Counted from the first letter of the stretch, positions 39,208-49,023 are shown. The stretch: 64,000 bases of DNA from Bacillus sp. AFS059628 (GCF_002571225.1 NZ_NVEC01000003.1:43133-107132); one strand, 5' to 3'. Numbers and translations: made by a program. The notes: a model not told the origin generated them from the sequence alone.

Positions 39208-41334
39208 ATGGGCAAGAAGCAGAAACAACAAAAGAAAAAGACTCACGTTCCTTTTCGGTTAAACGTGCTGTTTTTCTGCGTGTTTTTAATGTTCTCCGCG
39301 GTTATTGTAAGGCTTGGTTATGTACAAATTGTTCGCGGTGAGGAATATAAGAATGAAGTGGAGAGGAAAGAAAACTCGACGATAAGTAATCCTGTACCAC
39401 GTGGGAAAATATTTGACCGTTTTGGGCGACCTGTAGTAGATAATGCAGCTGTACGTACGATTACATTTACAAAAATGAAAGGATCAACTGCAGAGGCTCG
39501 CTTAGAAACAGCGAAAAGGCTAGCAGATTTGATTGAAGTACCGACAGATAAATTAACAGATCGCGATAAAAAAGATTATTGGCTTGCTATTCATAAAGAG
39601 GAAGCGAAAGAAAAAATTACGAATAAAGATCGTCAAGATTTTAAAGATAAAAAAATTGACGATAAAGAATTAGATGAGCGTCAACGAAATCGCGTGACAG
39701 AAGAAGAAGTGAGTCAATTATCCGCAAAAGATTTAGAAGTACTAGCGATTAAAAGCAAAATGGACGGCGGATATGCAATGACACCACAAGTCATTAAGAA
39801 GGATGCTACAGAACAGGAATATGCGATTATTAGTGAAAATCTAGCAACATTACCGGGTGTAGATACGAATGTTGATTGGGATCGAAAATACGTTTATGAT
39901 GATTTGTTCCGAAGTGTACTTGGCGGGGTGTCAACGTCTGATGAAGGTTTACCGAGAGAAAGACTAGATTACTATCTTGTTCGTGATTATAATCGAAATG
40001 ACCGCGTAGGGAAAAGTTATCTTGAGCAGCAATATGAAGATAGTTTGCACGGTAATAAAGCGGAAGTGAGAAATATTACAGATAAAAACGGTAATATTTT
40101 AGAAACGATTAATGTATCAAAAGGGCAAAGTGGTAACGATCTAAATTTAACAATTGATATGGAATTACAAAAGCGTGTAGAAGAAATTATCACGAAAAAT
40201 TTATTGAGATATAAAGGGGGACAACCTCTTTTAGATCGTGCATTCGTTGTAATGATGAATCCAAAAAATGGTGAAGTTTTATCTATGGCAGGGAAACAGT
40301 TAGTGGAAGAAAATGGCGAAACGAAAGTGCAAGATTTCGCATTAGGAACGATGACAAGCTCTTATCCGATGGGATCAACTGTAAAAGGTGCGACAGTACT
40401 TACAGGATATCAAACAGGTGCAATTCAACCGGGTTCAGTGCAACTTGATGAACCAATCAGATTAAAGGGAACGCCACAAAAATCTTCGTGGAAGACGATG
40501 GGATATATTAATGATTTAACAGCATTAAAAATGTCTTCTAACGTATATATGTTTAAAACAGCGATGAATCTCGCAGGTGTTCAATACGTAAGAGGTGGTA
40601 CGTTAGATATACCACAAAAAGCATTTGATACGATGCGTTATTATTTCGGACAGTTTGGACTTGGCGTAAAAACAGGTATTGATTTACCAAATGAATCTGC
40701 GGGTCAAACAGGTAGAGGGAATCAGCCAGGTTTCCTATTAGATTTATCAATTGGACAGTATGACACGTATACACCACTTCAATTAGCACAGTATGTTTCA
40801 ACAATTGCAAATGGTGGTTACCGTATGCAGCCGCAAGTTGTAAAGGAAATTCGTCAACCGTCAGTGAAACCAGAAGAAACTGGAAAAGTTGTTCATTCAA
40901 TGGAACCGAAAGTACTAAACCGTATCGATATGCCTGAATCACAAATTAAACGTGTTCAGGAAGGGTTTAGACAAGTATTTAATGAGTCTGGTGGTACAGC
41001 TGCGAAATACTTTACAGGCGCACAATATAAAGCTGCTGGTAAGACAGGTACAGCTCAAACTGTGTATGGCGGAGATAAAGAGATTGGTAGAAAAGCAAAC
41101 GGTGAGCGTAAAGAAACATATAACTTAACATTAGTAGGTTATGCGCCACTTGAAGACCCTGAAGTAGCATTTTCTGTTGTTGTACCTTGGGTAGATGATA
41201 AATCAGGTATTAACGGATATATTAGCCGTGACATTATGGACGCGTACTTTGATTTGAAAAAAATAGAAAATGGTGAAGCTACAAAAGAAGAAATAGATAA
41301 TAAAAAGAAAAATAAAGAGCAAGATGATGAATAA
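39208..41334 (+). CDS. pbpA: Penicillin-binding protein 2 (class B transpeptidase, PbpA type)
   Basis: 708 residues. A short basic N-terminus, one membrane helix (about 20-40), the PBP dimer domain (about 60-310), then the transpeptidase domain with YPMGSTVKG (catalytic Ser in SxxK, about 390), SSN and KTGT (about 612). It crosslinks peptidoglycan in side-wall growth. The ATG at 39208 follows GAGGGGGT; the in-frame TTG at 39190 is not needed. It corresponds to B. subtilis pbpA (yqgF). Its C-terminus is highly charged. Confidence 0.92.
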   Translation: MGKKQKQQKKKTHVPFRLNVLFFCVFLMFSAVIVRLGYVQIVRGEEYKNEVERKENSTISNPVPRGKIFDRFGRPVVDNAAVRTITFTKMKGSTAEARLETAKRLADLIEVPTDKLTDRDKKDYWLAIHKEEAKEKITNKDRQDFKDKKIDDKELDERQRNRVTEEEVSQLSAKDLEVLAIKSKMDGGYAMTPQVIKKDATEQEYAIISENLATLPGVDTNVDWDRKYVYDDLFRSVLGGVSTSDEGLPRERLDYYLVRDYNRNDRVGKSYLEQQYEDSLHGNKAEVRNITDKNGNILETINVSKGQSGNDLNLTIDMELQKRVEEIITKNLLRYKGGQPLLDRAFVVMMNPKNGEVLSMAGKQLVEENGETKVQDFALGTMTSSYPMGSTVKGATVLTGYQTGAIQPGSVQLDEPIRLKGTPQKSSWKTMGYINDLTALKMSSNVYMFKTAMNLAGVQYVRGGTLDIPQKAFDTMRYYFGQFGLGVKTGIDLPNESAGQTGRGNQPGFLLDLSIGQYDTYTPLQLAQYVSTIANGGYRMQPQVVKEIRQPSVKPEETGKVVHSMEPKVLNRIDMPESQIKRVQEGFRQVFNESGGTAAKYFTGAQYKAAGKTGTAQTVYGGDKEIGRKANGERKETYNLTLVGYAPLEDPEVAFSVVVPWVDDKSGINGYISRDIMDAYFDLKKIENGEATKEEIDNKKKNKEQDDE

Positions 41335-41344
41335 AAAAGTTGTA

Positions 41345-41384
41345 AAAAAAGCACACTATCTGAAAAGATAGTGTGCTTTTTTTT
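41345..41384 (+). terminator. Terminator after pbpA
   Basis: An 11-bp stem (41351-41361 with 41366-41376), extended by A/T pairs, loop GAAA, followed by a T-run. Confidence 0.95.
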
Positions 41385-41564
41385 ATGGTTCATGCATACG
41401 TTTTAATAAAGTGGACAAGCATATTATATCGGGAAATTAAGGGGCCTCGTAAGTGATACGTATGCATTTCTCTATGGGAGATAACGATTTTATGGACCAA
41501 TTATTAGTGAAGATGAATGGTGGTTACGGATTAGAATTTTACCTAATGTTGATTCTTGTGGAAC

Positions 41565-41592
41565 TTTACAAAACTTTTACAAACAATTAAAA
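41565..41592 (+). promoter_or_regulatory. Pho box (PhoP direct repeats) before pstS
   Basis: TTTACA at 41565-41570 and TTTACA at 41576-41581 are spaced exactly 11 bp, with a weaker third unit TTAAAA at 41587-41592. This is the PhoP binding pattern TT(A/T/C)ACA-N5. A possible -10 TATTCT lies at 41613-41618. It points to phosphate-starvation control of the pst operon. Confidence 0.75.
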
Positions 41593-41666
41593 CCGAATTA
41601 ATAGTTTAGCAGTATTCTTATATCTGTAATCCTGTTATTTCCGGTTACTTCTAGGAGGAAGAACAC

Positions 41667-42584
41667 GTGAAATGGATAAGTGCATCAATTAAAGTTTTCA
41701 TACTGTCGACATGTTTCCTTTATGTTGGCACGTCTACTGCATTTGCTGTGAATGAAATGGGAGAAGTGAGAGTTGATGGATCCTCAACGGTTTTTCCTAT
41801 TATAGAAGCGGTAGCGGAGGAATATACAAAGGTGCATCCAAACGTGAAAATTTCCATCAGTGTTTCTGGAACAGGAGGAGGATTTAATCGTTTCAGTAAA
41901 GGAGAAGTGGATATAAATAATGCTTCGAGAGTAATGAAACAAGTGGAAGAAAATGAAATGAAGAAAAACTCCATTCAGTTTACACCGTTTGAAGTTGCTT
42001 ACGATGGTCTTACGATCGTTGTGAATCGCCAAAATACTTGGGTAGACAATATGACAGTAGACGAGTTACGTCTATTATGGAGTGAAGATGGAAACGAAAA
42101 GCGATGGTCACAAATTCATTCTTCATGGCCACGTAAACAGGTGAAGTTTTATGCGCCAGGTGTAGACTCTGGCACGTATGATTATTTTCAAAACGTCATC
42201 TTACAAAATAATCGCATTGTAAAAAAAGTCTCTTTGTCTGAAGATGATCAAGTTATTATGCAAGGGGTAATGAATGATAAAAATGCTATTGCTTTTGTAG
42301 GATATGCTTATTATATGGCCAATCAAGATAAGGTGAGAGCAATAAAAGTGAATGATGTACTTCCAACGAAAGATACGATTCAATCAGGTAAATATAAGCC
42401 ATTATCTAGGTCGCTATTTGCTTATGTAAATAATGCATCTATCCGAAATAAAATGACTGTAGCAAATTATGTTGAGTTTATGATTCAACATGTTGGTAAT
42501 CTTGCTGAAGAAGTTGGGTATGTAAAATTACCAAAAGAAAAATACAATGAACAGCTGCGGATGTTAACAGAAATAAAAAGGTAA
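41667..42584 (+). CDS. pstS: Phosphate ABC transporter substrate-binding protein PstS
   Basis: 305 residues. An N-terminal signal sequence (about 1-28) ends in STAFA; then the PstS fold with VRVDGSSTVFPI, ISVSGTGGGFNRF and PGVDSGTYDYF, the phosphate-contact segments. The start is GTG at 41667 with AGGAGG 8 bases upstream. Unlike most Gram-positive PstS proteins, no clear lipobox is seen: the only Cys is in LSTC at residue 16. It is the first gene of pstSCAB-phoU. Confidence 0.92.
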   Translation: MKWISASIKVFILSTCFLYVGTSTAFAVNEMGEVRVDGSSTVFPIIEAVAEEYTKVHPNVKISISVSGTGGGFNRFSKGEVDINNASRVMKQVEENEMKKNSIQFTPFEVAYDGLTIVVNRQNTWVDNMTVDELRLLWSEDGNEKRWSQIHSSWPRKQVKFYAPGVDSGTYDYFQNVILQNNRIVKKVSLSEDDQVIMQGVMNDKNAIAFVGYAYYMANQDKVRAIKVNDVLPTKDTIQSGKYKPLSRSLFAYVNNASIRNKMTVANYVEFMIQHVGNLAEEVGYVKLPKEKYNEQLRMLTEIKR

Positions 42585-42611
42585 TGTCAGGGTGGAAAGG
42601 GGTTTTCATCT

Positions 42612-43562
42612 TTGGCTCATAATGACAAAAGTCAAATTACATTTTCTGTACAACATTTGATTGAAAGAAATACAAAACAAAGAAAAAAAACGCAGCGAAT
42701 CAATCGAATCGTTCCATTTTTACTAAAAATAATTGCTAGCGTGTCTATTGTGACGACACTTGGAATTATTTTCACATTGGCAAATGAAACAATGATGTTT
42801 TTCCGAAAAATACCATTGCTCTCCTTTTTGACAGAGAAAGAATGGTTACCTTTTTTTGAAGATCCTAAATTCGGTATATTACCACTTATATGTGGAACGT
42901 TCCTTGTAACAACAATTGCTATGTTTGTAGCAATTCCTATCGGTTTAGCGTGTGCCGTATTTTTAAGCGAATATGCTTCAAACGGTACAAGAAAAGTATT
43001 AAAACCGATGTTAGAACTATTAGCAGGTATCCCGACGATTGTATATGGTTTTTTTGCATTAACAGTTGTCACACCGCTTTTACAGCGGATTATACCAGAT
43101 TTACAGTTTTTTAATGCGATTAGTCCAGGTATTGTTATTGGCTTTATGATGATACCTATAATTGCATCTTTGTCTGAAGATGCAATGAGAGCTGTAGCGA
43201 AAGGGACGAAAGAAGCTTCGTTAGCACTTGGAGCAACTCGGTTTGAAATGGTAAAACAAGTCGTGTTTCCTTCGGCTTTTACAGGGATTATGGCAGCGAT
43301 TATACTAGCGGCTTCTAGGGCAATTGGTGAAACGATGATTGTTGTAATTGCAGCGGGATCCACGCCGAACGTATCGCTTGATCCGACACACTCTATTCAA
43401 ACGCTAACAGCTTATATTGTGCAAGTGAGTTTAGGTGATGCTCCGCATGGAACAATTACGTATTACAGCATGTACGCCGTAGGCGCAACGTTATTCTTGT
43501 TTACTTTTATAATGAATATCATTTCGCAGTTTATTATGCGCCGCTTTAGGAGGGTGACATAA
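42612..43562 (+). CDS. pstC: Phosphate ABC transporter permease PstC
   Basis: 316 residues, six main membrane helices. The permease EAA-like loop EASLALGATRFEMVKQVVFP and GIPTIVYGFFAL are typical of PstC. The start is most likely TTG at 42612, since GGAAAGGGG lies about 9 bases upstream and the encoded N-terminus (MAHNDKSQITF) fits relatives. It ends one base before the pstA start codon. Confidence 0.92.
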   Translation: MAHNDKSQITFSVQHLIERNTKQRKKTQRINRIVPFLLKIIASVSIVTTLGIIFTLANETMMFFRKIPLLSFLTEKEWLPFFEDPKFGILPLICGTFLVTTIAMFVAIPIGLACAVFLSEYASNGTRKVLKPMLELLAGIPTIVYGFFALTVVTPLLQRIIPDLQFFNAISPGIVIGFMMIPIIASLSEDAMRAVAKGTKEASLALGATRFEMVKQVVFPSAFTGIMAAIILAASRAIGETMIVVIAAGSTPNVSLDPTHSIQTLTAYIVQVSLGDAPHGTITYYSMYAVGATLFLFTFIMNIISQFIMRRFRRVT

Positions 43563-43563
43563 T

Positions 43564-44430
43564 ATGCGAATGTTGAATCATAAAAAAATACAAGAAAATA
43601 TGGCATCGCGGTTTTTAAAAGATCGAGTTTACAAAATGTTATTTTATATAGCCATCTTGTTTTCAATAGTAATACTGCTTGTTTTGCTTTTTCAAATTTT
43701 TGAAAAAGGTATAAGTTATCTTTCATTAGATTTCTTTACAAGCTTTGCTTCGCGGAATCCGAAAGAAGCTGGAATTGCTGCAGCATTGTCAGGAACAATA
43801 TTATTTATGAGTATTGTTATACCAGTTTCCTTTATATTTGGAGTTGGAACTGCTCTTTATTTAGAGCAATATGCGAAGGAATCTATATTTAAAAAGATGA
43901 TAGAAATTAATAATCAAACGTTAGCAGGAGTACCTTCCGTCGTATTTGGATTACTCGGCTTAACTATTTTTGTATATGCTCTTCATTTAGGGGAGAGTAT
44001 CATTGCGGCGGCACTGACGATGAGTTTACTCGTCTTACCTACAGTTGTTGTGGCAAGTCAAGAAGCGATACGATCTGTACCAAGTTCGTTATTAGAAGCT
44101 TCTTACGGGTTAGGTGCTACGAAGTGGCAAACGATGTATCAGATTGTCTTGCCATATGCTTTCCCGGGAATTATAACGGGTTGCACGTTAGCGATATCAA
44201 GAGCGATTGGAGAAGCGGCACCGTTATTAGTTATTGGAGCACTTGCATTTGCAAATTATGTTCCATTTAGCATGTTTGATAGATTTACAGTTTTACCAAT
44301 TCAAATTTTTAATTGGATGAGTAGACCGCAAGAAGAATTTCAGTATGTGGCAGCTGCTGGAATGATTGTTTTGTTAGGTTTGTTGCTCTTTATTAATATA
44401 TTTGTCCTATGGTTACGAAATCGAAAATAA
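43564..44430 (+). CDS. pstA: Phosphate ABC transporter permease PstA
   Basis: 288 residues, about six membrane helices, with [13 protein letters not shown] and [20 protein letters not shown] as the permease coupling loop. It forms the membrane channel with PstC. AGGAGG inside the end of pstC lies 7 bases before the ATG. The pstB start follows 28 bases after the stop. Confidence 0.93.
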   Translation: MRMLNHKKIQENMASRFLKDRVYKMLFYIAILFSIVILLVLLFQIFEKGISYLSLDFFTSFASRNPKEAGIAAALSGTILFMSIVIPVSFIFGVGTALYLEQYAKESIFKKMIEINNQTLAGVPSVVFGLLGLTIFVYALHLGESIIAAALTMSLLVLPTVVVASQEAIRSVPSSLLEASYGLGATKWQTMYQIVLPYAFPGIITGCTLAISRAIGEAAPLLVIGALAFANYVPFSMFDRFTVLPIQIFNWMSRPQEEFQYVAAAGMIVLLGLLLFINIFVLWLRNRK

Positions 44431-44458
44431 GTTGGAAATGGATGAAAGGGGAATTCAA

Positions 44459-45274
44459 ATGGTAGCAACAGTAGTAAATGTACAGGTGAAAAACGAGGAG
44501 AAAATTGAGACTGCGCCAAAGAAAGTAGTATTTGATACGAAAAACTTAAATTTATGGTACGGTGAAGATCACGCTTTAAAAGATATTAACTTAAGCATTC
44601 ATGAGAATGAAGTTACAGCAATTATCGGGCCAAGTGGTTGTGGTAAATCAACGTACTTAAAAACATTAAATCGTATGGTAGAGTTAGTACCAATCGTGAG
44701 AACTACAGGTGTAATTGAATATAGAGAGCGCAATATATTTGATAAATCATATCCAGTTGAAGAATTGCGAACACATGTAGGAATGGTGTTCCAAAAGCCA
44801 AATCCATTTCCAAAATCTATTTATGAAAATGTAGCATACGGTCCGAAAATTCATGGTATTAAGGACAAGAAAACGTTGGATGAAATTGTTGAAAAAAGTT
44901 TACGTGGAGCAGCAATTTGGGATGAGTTAAAAGATCGTTTGCACGATAATGCATACGGTTTATCCGGTGGGCAGCAACAGCGTCTATGTATCGCGCGTTG
45001 TTTAGCGATTGAACCAGACGTCATTTTAATGGATGAGCCAACATCGGCACTAGATCCAATTTCAACATTAAAAGTAGAAGAATTAATTCAAGAGTTAAAG
45101 AAAGACTTTAGTATTGTTATCGTAACGCATAATATGCAACAAGCAGCGCGTATTTCAGACAAAACAGCTTTCTTCTTAAGTGGAGAAGTTGTGGAATATA
45201 CAGATACAAATAAATTATTTACGACACCTTCAGATAAGCGTACAGAAGATTATATTACAGGCCGATTCGGTTGA
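44459..45274 (+). CDS. pstB: Phosphate ABC transporter ATP-binding protein PstB
   Basis: 271 residues. Walker [18 protein letters not shown] (about 63-79), signature [16 protein letters not shown], Walker [14 protein letters not shown] and [13 protein letters not shown] are classic PstB motifs. The ATG at 44459 is used because AAAGGGGA lies upstream; an in-frame start at 44402 would lie inside pstA. Confidence 0.97.
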   Translation: MVATVVNVQVKNEEKIETAPKKVVFDTKNLNLWYGEDHALKDINLSIHENEVTAIIGPSGCGKSTYLKTLNRMVELVPIVRTTGVIEYRERNIFDKSYPVEELRTHVGMVFQKPNPFPKSIYENVAYGPKIHGIKDKKTLDEIVEKSLRGAAIWDELKDRLHDNAYGLSGGQQQRLCIARCLAIEPDVILMDEPTSALDPISTLKVEELIQELKKDFSIVIVTHNMQQAARISDKTAFFLSGEVVEYTDTNKLFTTPSDKRTEDYITGRFG

Positions 45275-45296
45275 TGTCGCTAGCAAGGCTAAGAGA

Positions 45297-45330
45297 AAAT
45301 ACCCTCTTAACAGAGGGTATTTCTTGTTTT
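45297..45330 (+). terminator. Terminator after pstB
   Basis: A perfect 11-bp stem (45297-45307 with 45312-45322) followed by CTTGTTTT. It may reduce read-through into phoU. Confidence 0.8.
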
Positions 45331-45434
45331 ACTGAGAAGGAATATTTCTCCTATTTAAGACGGATTACAGAGATAAGAGGCCTTACATAAGAGATTTATA
45401 TATAATGGCATGGAATATTGAGGGGGAAGAAACA

Positions 45435-46091
45435 ATGGTAAGAGAACAATTTCAATGTGATTTAAAAACGTTACAGCAAAAGGTGATTGAGCTTGGTGAA
45501 CTAGCGAGAGAAGCTTTATTGCTTGCTATGGAAGGTCTTCATAAAAGGGATGTAGAGAAAGCGTTAGAGGTAATAGATGGTGATTATCGTATGGATAATT
45601 TAGAAGAGGAAATAAATGATCTTGCGCTTATGCTTATTACGAAGCAGCAACCTGTAGCAAGTGATTTAAGAAGGATTTTCATTTCAATTAAGACAGCGAC
45701 AGATTTAGAACGTATTGCAGATCATGCTGTTAATATTGCGAAATCAACAATTCGTCTTGGGGAAAAAGAAGCGTCTGTTAGTTTGCACAATCTTGATGAA
45801 ATGTTTGCGATTGCAAATAAGATGTTACAGTTAGCGTTAGATGCATATGAGCAAGAAAATTTAACTTTTGCGAAACAAATTGCTGAAATGGATGATTCAG
45901 TTGATGAAATATATGGGAAAGCGATTCGTGAATTTATATCTTCAGTCCCAGAACAACCAGAAGCAATTACACAAATTACACAATTATCGTTTGTAGCAAG
46001 ATATATTGAGCGTGTAGCAGACCATATTACAAATATTGCTGAAAATGTTTTTTATTTAGTAAAAGGAAAGCATTACTTATTAAATGAATAA
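45435..46091 (+). CDS. phoU: Phosphate signalling/transport regulator PhoU
   Basis: 218 residues, all helical, made of two PhoU repeats; each holds a metal-binding E/D-x3-D motif (for example DLERIADHAVNIAK and YIERVADHITNIAEN). PhoU links PstSCAB activity to the PhoR sensor kinase. The ATG at 45435 follows AGGGGGAAG; an in-frame ATG at 45405 has no ribosome site. It is last in the pst cluster; the B. subtilis pst operon has a second PstB here instead. Confidence 0.93.
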   Translation: MVREQFQCDLKTLQQKVIELGELAREALLLAMEGLHKRDVEKALEVIDGDYRMDNLEEEINDLALMLITKQQPVASDLRRIFISIKTATDLERIADHAVNIAKSTIRLGEKEASVSLHNLDEMFAIANKMLQLALDAYEQENLTFAKQIAEMDDSVDEIYGKAIREFISSVPEQPEAITQITQLSFVARYIERVADHITNIAENVFYLVKGKHYLLNE

Positions 46092-46093
46092 AG

Positions 46094-46128
46094 AAAAAAA
46101 GCAGGTGAAACATCACCTGCTTTTTTTA
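46094..46128 (+). terminator. Terminator after phoU
   Basis: An 8-bp GC-rich stem GCAGGTGA/TCACCTGC (46101-46108 with 46113-46120) flanked by A-run and T-run. Confidence 0.95.
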
Positions 46129-46254
46129 GTCAAAACATGACAAAAAAAGCTCGTTGTTTCCTTTAGTTTATGATGATAAGATGTATCATAATATAATGGA
46201 AAAAATAGGGCATATATGTTGTTCACTTATTAAGTAATATTTTACTAAGTTAAT

Positions 46255-46268
46255 AGTAAGCGCTTACT
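46255..46268. promoter_or_regulatory. Perfect 14-bp palindrome, cre-like
   Basis: AGTAAGCGCTTACT is a perfect palindrome in the 320-bp gene-free stretch before the nucleotidyltransferase gene. It differs from the ideal CcpA site TGTAAGCGCTTACA only at the two outermost bases. It lies about 60 bases downstream of a TATAAT at 46192-46197, where CcpA could act as a roadblock. It is a candidate only. Confidence 0.5.
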
Positions 46269-46448
46269 TTATACCTTTAAAAGGTGCATGTATATAGGGA
46301 GTTTTACCATTTGTCAGCCATCAGCGGGAGATGAAAAAAATCCCTACTAAGTTAAAGTTTCATTTTATACTGCTAGTTACTGCGGGTTAGATAATATACA
46401 TATCGTATATGAAGTTACTGAACATTATATAAGTGGAGGCTGAAGTAT

Positions 46449-48803
46449 ATGAAGGGGGTTATTTTAGCTGGAGGAAAAGGACGACGCCTTAGACCATTAA
46501 CATGTAATACTCCAAAGCCGATGTTGCCATTATTAGAAAAGCCAGTTTTGGAATACAATATTGAATTATTACGTCAGCATGGTATTCGTGAGATTGCAAT
46601 TACTGTTCAGTATATGAGTACGGCCATTAAACAATATTTTGGTGACGGTAGCAAATGGGACGTTAACTTGTATTACTTTGAAGACTCTCCTCCGCTTGGT
46701 ACTGCAGGAAGTATTAAACAAGCGGAAAAATTTTTAGATGAAACGTTTGTTGTCATAAGTGGGGATGCTTTAACTGATTTTCAATTATCAGAAGGAATTA
46801 CGTTTCATGAACAAAAGAAAAGAATGGTAACTATGTTTGTAAAGGAAGTAGAAAATCCACTCTCATTTGGTTTAGTTGTAATGAACAAAGAACAAGAGGT
46901 TACACGATATATTGAAAAACCGAGTTGGAATGAAGTGGTCTCTAATATTGTGAATACAGGTATATATATTATGGAGCCAGAAATTTTTTCATACATACCG
47001 CCCCGAGAATTTTTTGATTTCAGTCAAGATGTGTTTCCCTTATTAGCAAATAAGAATGCATTATTTGCGTATTTGTCAGAAGGCTATTGGTTAGATATCG
47101 GTACATTTGATCAATATCGACAAGCACAATTTGATTTGTTAACGAAAAAATTGCAAGTACCTATTCCGTATACGGAAGTATTACCGATGGTATGGATGGG
47201 AGAAGGGGTAACGATTGGAAAAGGAACGAAAATTCACGGCCCTTCTTTTATTGGTGAAGGAGCAAAAATTGGTGCTGGATCTGTAATTGAGCCGTACTCT
47301 ATTATCGGGAAAAATAGTGTTGTTTCAAGTTATTCTCATCTTCAAAAGAGTATTATTTTTGCAAATGCGCAGATTGGGAAATATTGCGAGTTATTAGAAA
47401 CGACAATAGGAGAACATACAATGGTGGAAGACGACGTTACATTGTTTCAAAAAAGTATTGTAGCGGACCATTGTCATATAGGGAAAAGTACGGTAATTAA
47501 GCAAAAGGGAAAGCTATGGCCATATAAGGCGATTGACAGTCATTCGGTAGTCGGATCGGCTGGTGTTCAAGAAAGTGAAAAGAGTGCAGGCTGGTTGCAA
47601 AAAAGCCGCATTGTAGGAAGAGGTAATGTGGAGATTACGCCTCAATTTATTGTAAAGGTTGCGATGGCGTACGGATCTCTTTTTGCCAAAGGGGAAAGTA
47701 TATTAATTGGAAGTCAAGAACATATAGAAACGACCTCTTATAAAAATCTTTTTCTTCATGCAATTCATGGTATCGGAATTCATACGATGGAATGCAAAGA
47801 AATGAACGAATCACTTTTTCAGTACAGTATTCAAGATTTGCGATGTGCGGGCGGGGTTTTCATCCAAGTGGAAAAGGAAAAAGAGGTTGTTATAAAGTTG
47901 TATGGCAAGGATGGGGTACAATTAACGTATAAGCAGCAAAAAGCGATAGAACAAGTGTATATGTCTGAGTCGTTTTATTACGTATGTGAGAAGGAAATGG
48001 GGCGGAATAAGCTAGTACACGTTTCTTTACATGATTATATAGAGGCTGTATTAGAGCGCATTGATATTGAGAAAATACAAAAACAGAAGTTCCATCTTCT
48101 TATTAATAAGAGAAATGATATGTTACAACATTTGCTTATGCTCTTTTTGCAAAGGCTCGGATGCACAGTTACGTGGATTTATGCGGGCGAACAAAAGGAT
48201 CATGTGAAAGCTTTGATGAAATCAAGTAAAGCAAATATGGCGCTTATGTTTTCAGAGCAAGGAAATTACTTCGAGTTATATGATAACCATAGTAATATTT
48301 ACCAAGGGACAGATTTTGAAGAGATTGATATTCCAGATTTATTACTTGAATCGACAGGTAATATTTACCCAATGTCTTTGAAATTAGGAGAATGTTATCT
48401 TCTATTTTATACGCAGGATGAAAAAAAGTCGTTTCAAGCGAGATGGAAGCGAGATATTTTGTATCGAATTGGAAAATTATTCGAGTTAATAGCATTGCAG
48501 GGAAAAACCTTTCTCAGCATAGTAGAGCAATCGCCGCCGCTTTATTTACTTTGTGATGAAGTTGTATGTTCGTGGAATGAAAAAGGGAAAGTAATGAGGA
48601 AATTACTGGCTGATATGGAAAGAAAGGAAGAAGGCATATTTGAAGGAGTACAGTTCAAATATACCGAAAAAGAGTGGTCTTATATCGTTTCTGACACAAA
48701 ACAACCTAAATTTTTAGTGTATTCACATGCTAGAAACCCAGTAATAGCAAGGGAAAACATGAAAAATCTTATAGAAAAAATTAGACAATATCAAAAGGTG
48801 TAG
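46449..48803 (+). CDS. Sugar nucleotidyltransferase fused to a degenerate phosphohexomutase-like domain
   Basis: 784 residues. Residues about 1-235 are a nucleotidyltransferase with LAGGKGRRLRPLT and TPKPMLPLLEKP (NTP binding), close to mannose-1-phosphate guanylyl- and glucose-1-phosphate transferases. About 250-370 are left-handed beta-helix hexapeptide repeats. About 385-784 resemble a phosphomannomutase. The mutase active-site serine loop (TASHNP type) is replaced by GGVFIQVEKEKEV, and the DGDR metal loop by SEQGNYFELYDNHSN, so this domain is probably inactive. GTGGAGGCTG precedes the ATG. It stands alone; its sugar is unknown. Confidence 0.85.
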   Translation: MKGVILAGGKGRRLRPLTCNTPKPMLPLLEKPVLEYNIELLRQHGIREIAITVQYMSTAIKQYFGDGSKWDVNLYYFEDSPPLGTAGSIKQAEKFLDETFVVISGDALTDFQLSEGITFHEQKKRMVTMFVKEVENPLSFGLVVMNKEQEVTRYIEKPSWNEVVSNIVNTGIYIMEPEIFSYIPPREFFDFSQDVFPLLANKNALFAYLSEGYWLDIGTFDQYRQAQFDLLTKKLQVPIPYTEVLPMVWMGEGVTIGKGTKIHGPSFIGEGAKIGAGSVIEPYSIIGKNSVVSSYSHLQKSIIFANAQIGKYCELLETTIGEHTMVEDDVTLFQKSIVADHCHIGKSTVIKQKGKLWPYKAIDSHSVVGSAGVQESEKSAGWLQKSRIVGRGNVEITPQFIVKVAMAYGSLFAKGESILIGSQEHIETTSYKNLFLHAIHGIGIHTMECKEMNESLFQYSIQDLRCAGGVFIQVEKEKEVVIKLYGKDGVQLTYKQQKAIEQVYMSESFYYVCEKEMGRNKLVHVSLHDYIEAVLERIDIEKIQKQKFHLLINKRNDMLQHLLMLFLQRLGCTVTWIYAGEQKDHVKALMKSSKANMALMFSEQGNYFELYDNHSNIYQGTDFEEIDIPDLLLESTGNIYPMSLKLGECYLLFYTQDEKKSFQARWKRDILYRIGKLFELIALQGKTFLSIVEQSPPLYLLCDEVVCSWNEKGKVMRKLLADMERKEEGIFEGVQFKYTEKEWSYIVSDTKQPKFLVYSHARNPVIARENMKNLIEKIRQYQKV

Positions 48804-48872
48804 AATTTTTATTTTAAAAGTGGTATTATAGTATAGTCTGATTTAAGTTATTAGTACTGGAGGGAAATAAGA

Positions 48873-49022
48873 ATGCGTGTGAATATTACTCTAGCATGTA
48901 CAGAATGCGGAGATCGTAACTATATCTCAAAGAAAAACAAACGTAACAACGCTGAGCGTATCGAGCTTAAAAAGTATTGCAAGCGTGACAAGAAGTCTAC
49001 GTTACACCGTGAAACAAAGTAA
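48873..49022 (+). CDS. rpmG: 50S ribosomal protein L33
   Basis: 49 residues, [17 protein letters not shown] at the start and [14 protein letters not shown] at the end. The pairs CTEC and YCKRD leave a C-x2-C ... C set; the second half has only one Cys (KKYCKRDKK), so a complete Cys4 zinc ribbon is not present, suggesting a zinc-free or partial (C-) paralogue. GGAGGG lies before the ATG. It is too short for most gene finders but matches L33 over its full length. Confidence 0.95.
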   Translation: MRVNITLACTECGDRNYISKKNKRNNAERIELKKYCKRDKKSTLHRETK

Positions 49023-49023
49023 G

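Noticed and set aside
39705-39735. Possible frameshift or extra domain in the PBP2 N-terminal half (Lys/Glu-rich stretch)
   Set aside because: The frame is continuous to the catalytic motifs and Bacillus PBP2 proteins have a similarly charged insertion in the dimer domain.
40553-40942. Minus-strand frame of 129 codons inside pbpA
   Set aside because: It lies fully within the transpeptidase domain of a well-supported gene and has no similarity I can recognise.
41492-41590. 32-codon frame MDQLLVKMNGG... through the Pho box
   Set aside because: There is a modest GGGAG site, but the frame overlaps the PhoP repeats and likely lies upstream of the transcription start, so it is not called as a gene.
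42632-43363. Long open frame (243 codons) on the minus strand over pstC
   Set aside because: It mirrors the codon pattern of pstC, which has clear permease motifs and operon context. The antisense product shows no domain and there is no ribosome site.
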